From assembly GCA_017507905.1 (NCBI GenBank), contig JAFWAA010000004.1, positions 1 through 38,400 of the forward strand: a stretch of 38,400 nucleotides of DNA, in the 5' to 3' direction. Each line of letters starts with the position of its first letter. Position 1 is the first letter of the stretch. This stretch comes from Clostridia bacterium (GTDB taxonomy: Bacteria; Bacillota; Clostridia; Oscillospirales; CAG-272). A program made the position numbers and the translations under genes. The notes beneath the pieces were generated by a model. That model was given only the letters and a program-made list of their open reading frames with translations. It was not told the origin of the DNA and did not search any database. Shown here one piece after another: positions 37,951 to 38,400 of the stretch.

Positions 37951-38373
37951 ATGAATTTGCAGATTTATGAAAAAGATAAATTCGTCGAAATGGATTCTAT
38001 GCACGATTCAATAGCAACAAACATTTCGATAAAAGATAAGACCTTGCTTATCACATACGACAATCTGAATGAGGGAGTAATAGGGCGAGATGGACTGTCT
38101 TATTATAAAAACCAAAAATTGACAATCGAATATGTGATAGATTCATACTGTGATGTGAAATTCTTTAGAAGAAACAAATACAAATATGTTGACTTATTAG
38201 AAGAAAACAATAAATTCTATAAGCTTATCAATGGTTGTTCATTTATGTCGTATAAGTACGCAATTGACAGCTTTGGAGAGATAATACTGTTTTTTAATAT
38301 CCGAGAAAAAAACAAATATTGGTGCTTTGAGATCAGTATGGATGCAGAAAAAATTATATATCATTGGGAATAA
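37951..38373 (+). CDS. unrecognised AT-rich orphan protein
   Basis: The 140-residue product is rich in Lys, Asn, Ile and Tyr, with no signal peptide or membrane segment and a predicted mix of short beta strands (for example LLITYDNL, IILFFNIRE, CFEISMD). AAAGGAG precedes ATG 37951, and the frame ends at 38373. I recognise no family. Its base composition and codons (many AAA, AAT, ATA and TAT) differ sharply from every other gene in the window, which points to recent acquisition. Size and composition resemble immunity-type or other accessory single genes, but this is only a guess. Confidence 0.8.
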   Translation: MNLQIYEKDKFVEMDSMHDSIATNISIKDKTLLITYDNLNEGVIGRDGLSYYKNQKLTIEYVIDSYCDVKFFRRNKYKYVDLLEENNKFYKLINGCSFMSYKYAIDSFGEIILFFNIREKNKYWCFEISMDAEKIIYHWE

Positions 38374-38400
38374 TGGTAAAACCCCGACAGACATTGAAAA

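Overview
This is a chromosomal segment of a spore-forming member of the class Clostridia, probably an uncultured Oscillospirales- or Christensenellales-like gut lineage. The evidence is the Firmicutes-type spc/alpha ribosomal operon with rpsD inside it, zinc-type S14, a T-box in front of ileS, the order yybS-gdpP-rplI-dnaB, and sporulation genes (cotJABC, a spoVAF-like gene, spoVG). The genus cannot be named from the sequence. The DNA is GC-rich with strong GC preference at third codon positions. The clear exception is the last gene, which is AT-rich.

Layout. Positions 1-9840 are one long housekeeping transcription unit: (rplX end)-rplE-rpsN-rpsH-rplF-rplR-rpsE-rpmD-rplO-secY-adk-map-infA-rpmJ-rpsM-rpsK-rpsD-rpoA-rplQ, closed by a strong terminator. 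Oddities here are a 190-nt structured spacer before rpsH, an insertion in L6, an infA that appears to start with CTG, and a stable hairpin before rpoA. Positions 9840-10560 hold a single membrane-protein gene with its own consensus promoter and terminator. Positions 10579-13743 (minus strand) hold the cotJABC spore-coat operon and an orphan lipoprotein that resembles an ABC-transporter solute-binding protein.

Positions 13871-18800 are a sigma-A promoter, an isoleucine T-box, and ileS-lspA-rluD, with short repeats between ileS and lspA. A 40-bp tandem repeat separates rluD from a convergent DeoR-family regulator, whose upstream region carries five TTTTGCRC motifs. Positions 20002-29695 form a second housekeeping block: yybS-like, gdpP, rplI, dnaB, tilS, hpt and ftsH. 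It covers cyclic-di-AMP turnover, ribosome and replication functions, tRNA-Ile lysidine synthesis, purine salvage and membrane proteolysis.

Positions 29694-37624 are a mosaic of short units: a triple-S1-domain protein, a spoVAF-like germination protein, a VanZ-metallophosphoesterase fusion, three small unrecognised genes in an apparent operon, a YfcE-type phosphoesterase, spoVG and murC. Several are separated by bidirectional terminators. The end of the window (37640-38400) holds a hairpin array in which an AGTnnTATT-type unit is repeated and then mirrored, followed by an AT-rich orphan gene that looks acquired.

I see no prophage, CRISPR array, transposase, tRNA or rRNA. No clearly new multi-gene system is proven. 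The best leads are the hairpin array with its orphan gene, the three-gene small-protein cluster, the VanZ-phosphoesterase fusion, the CTG-started infA and the repeat families between genes.
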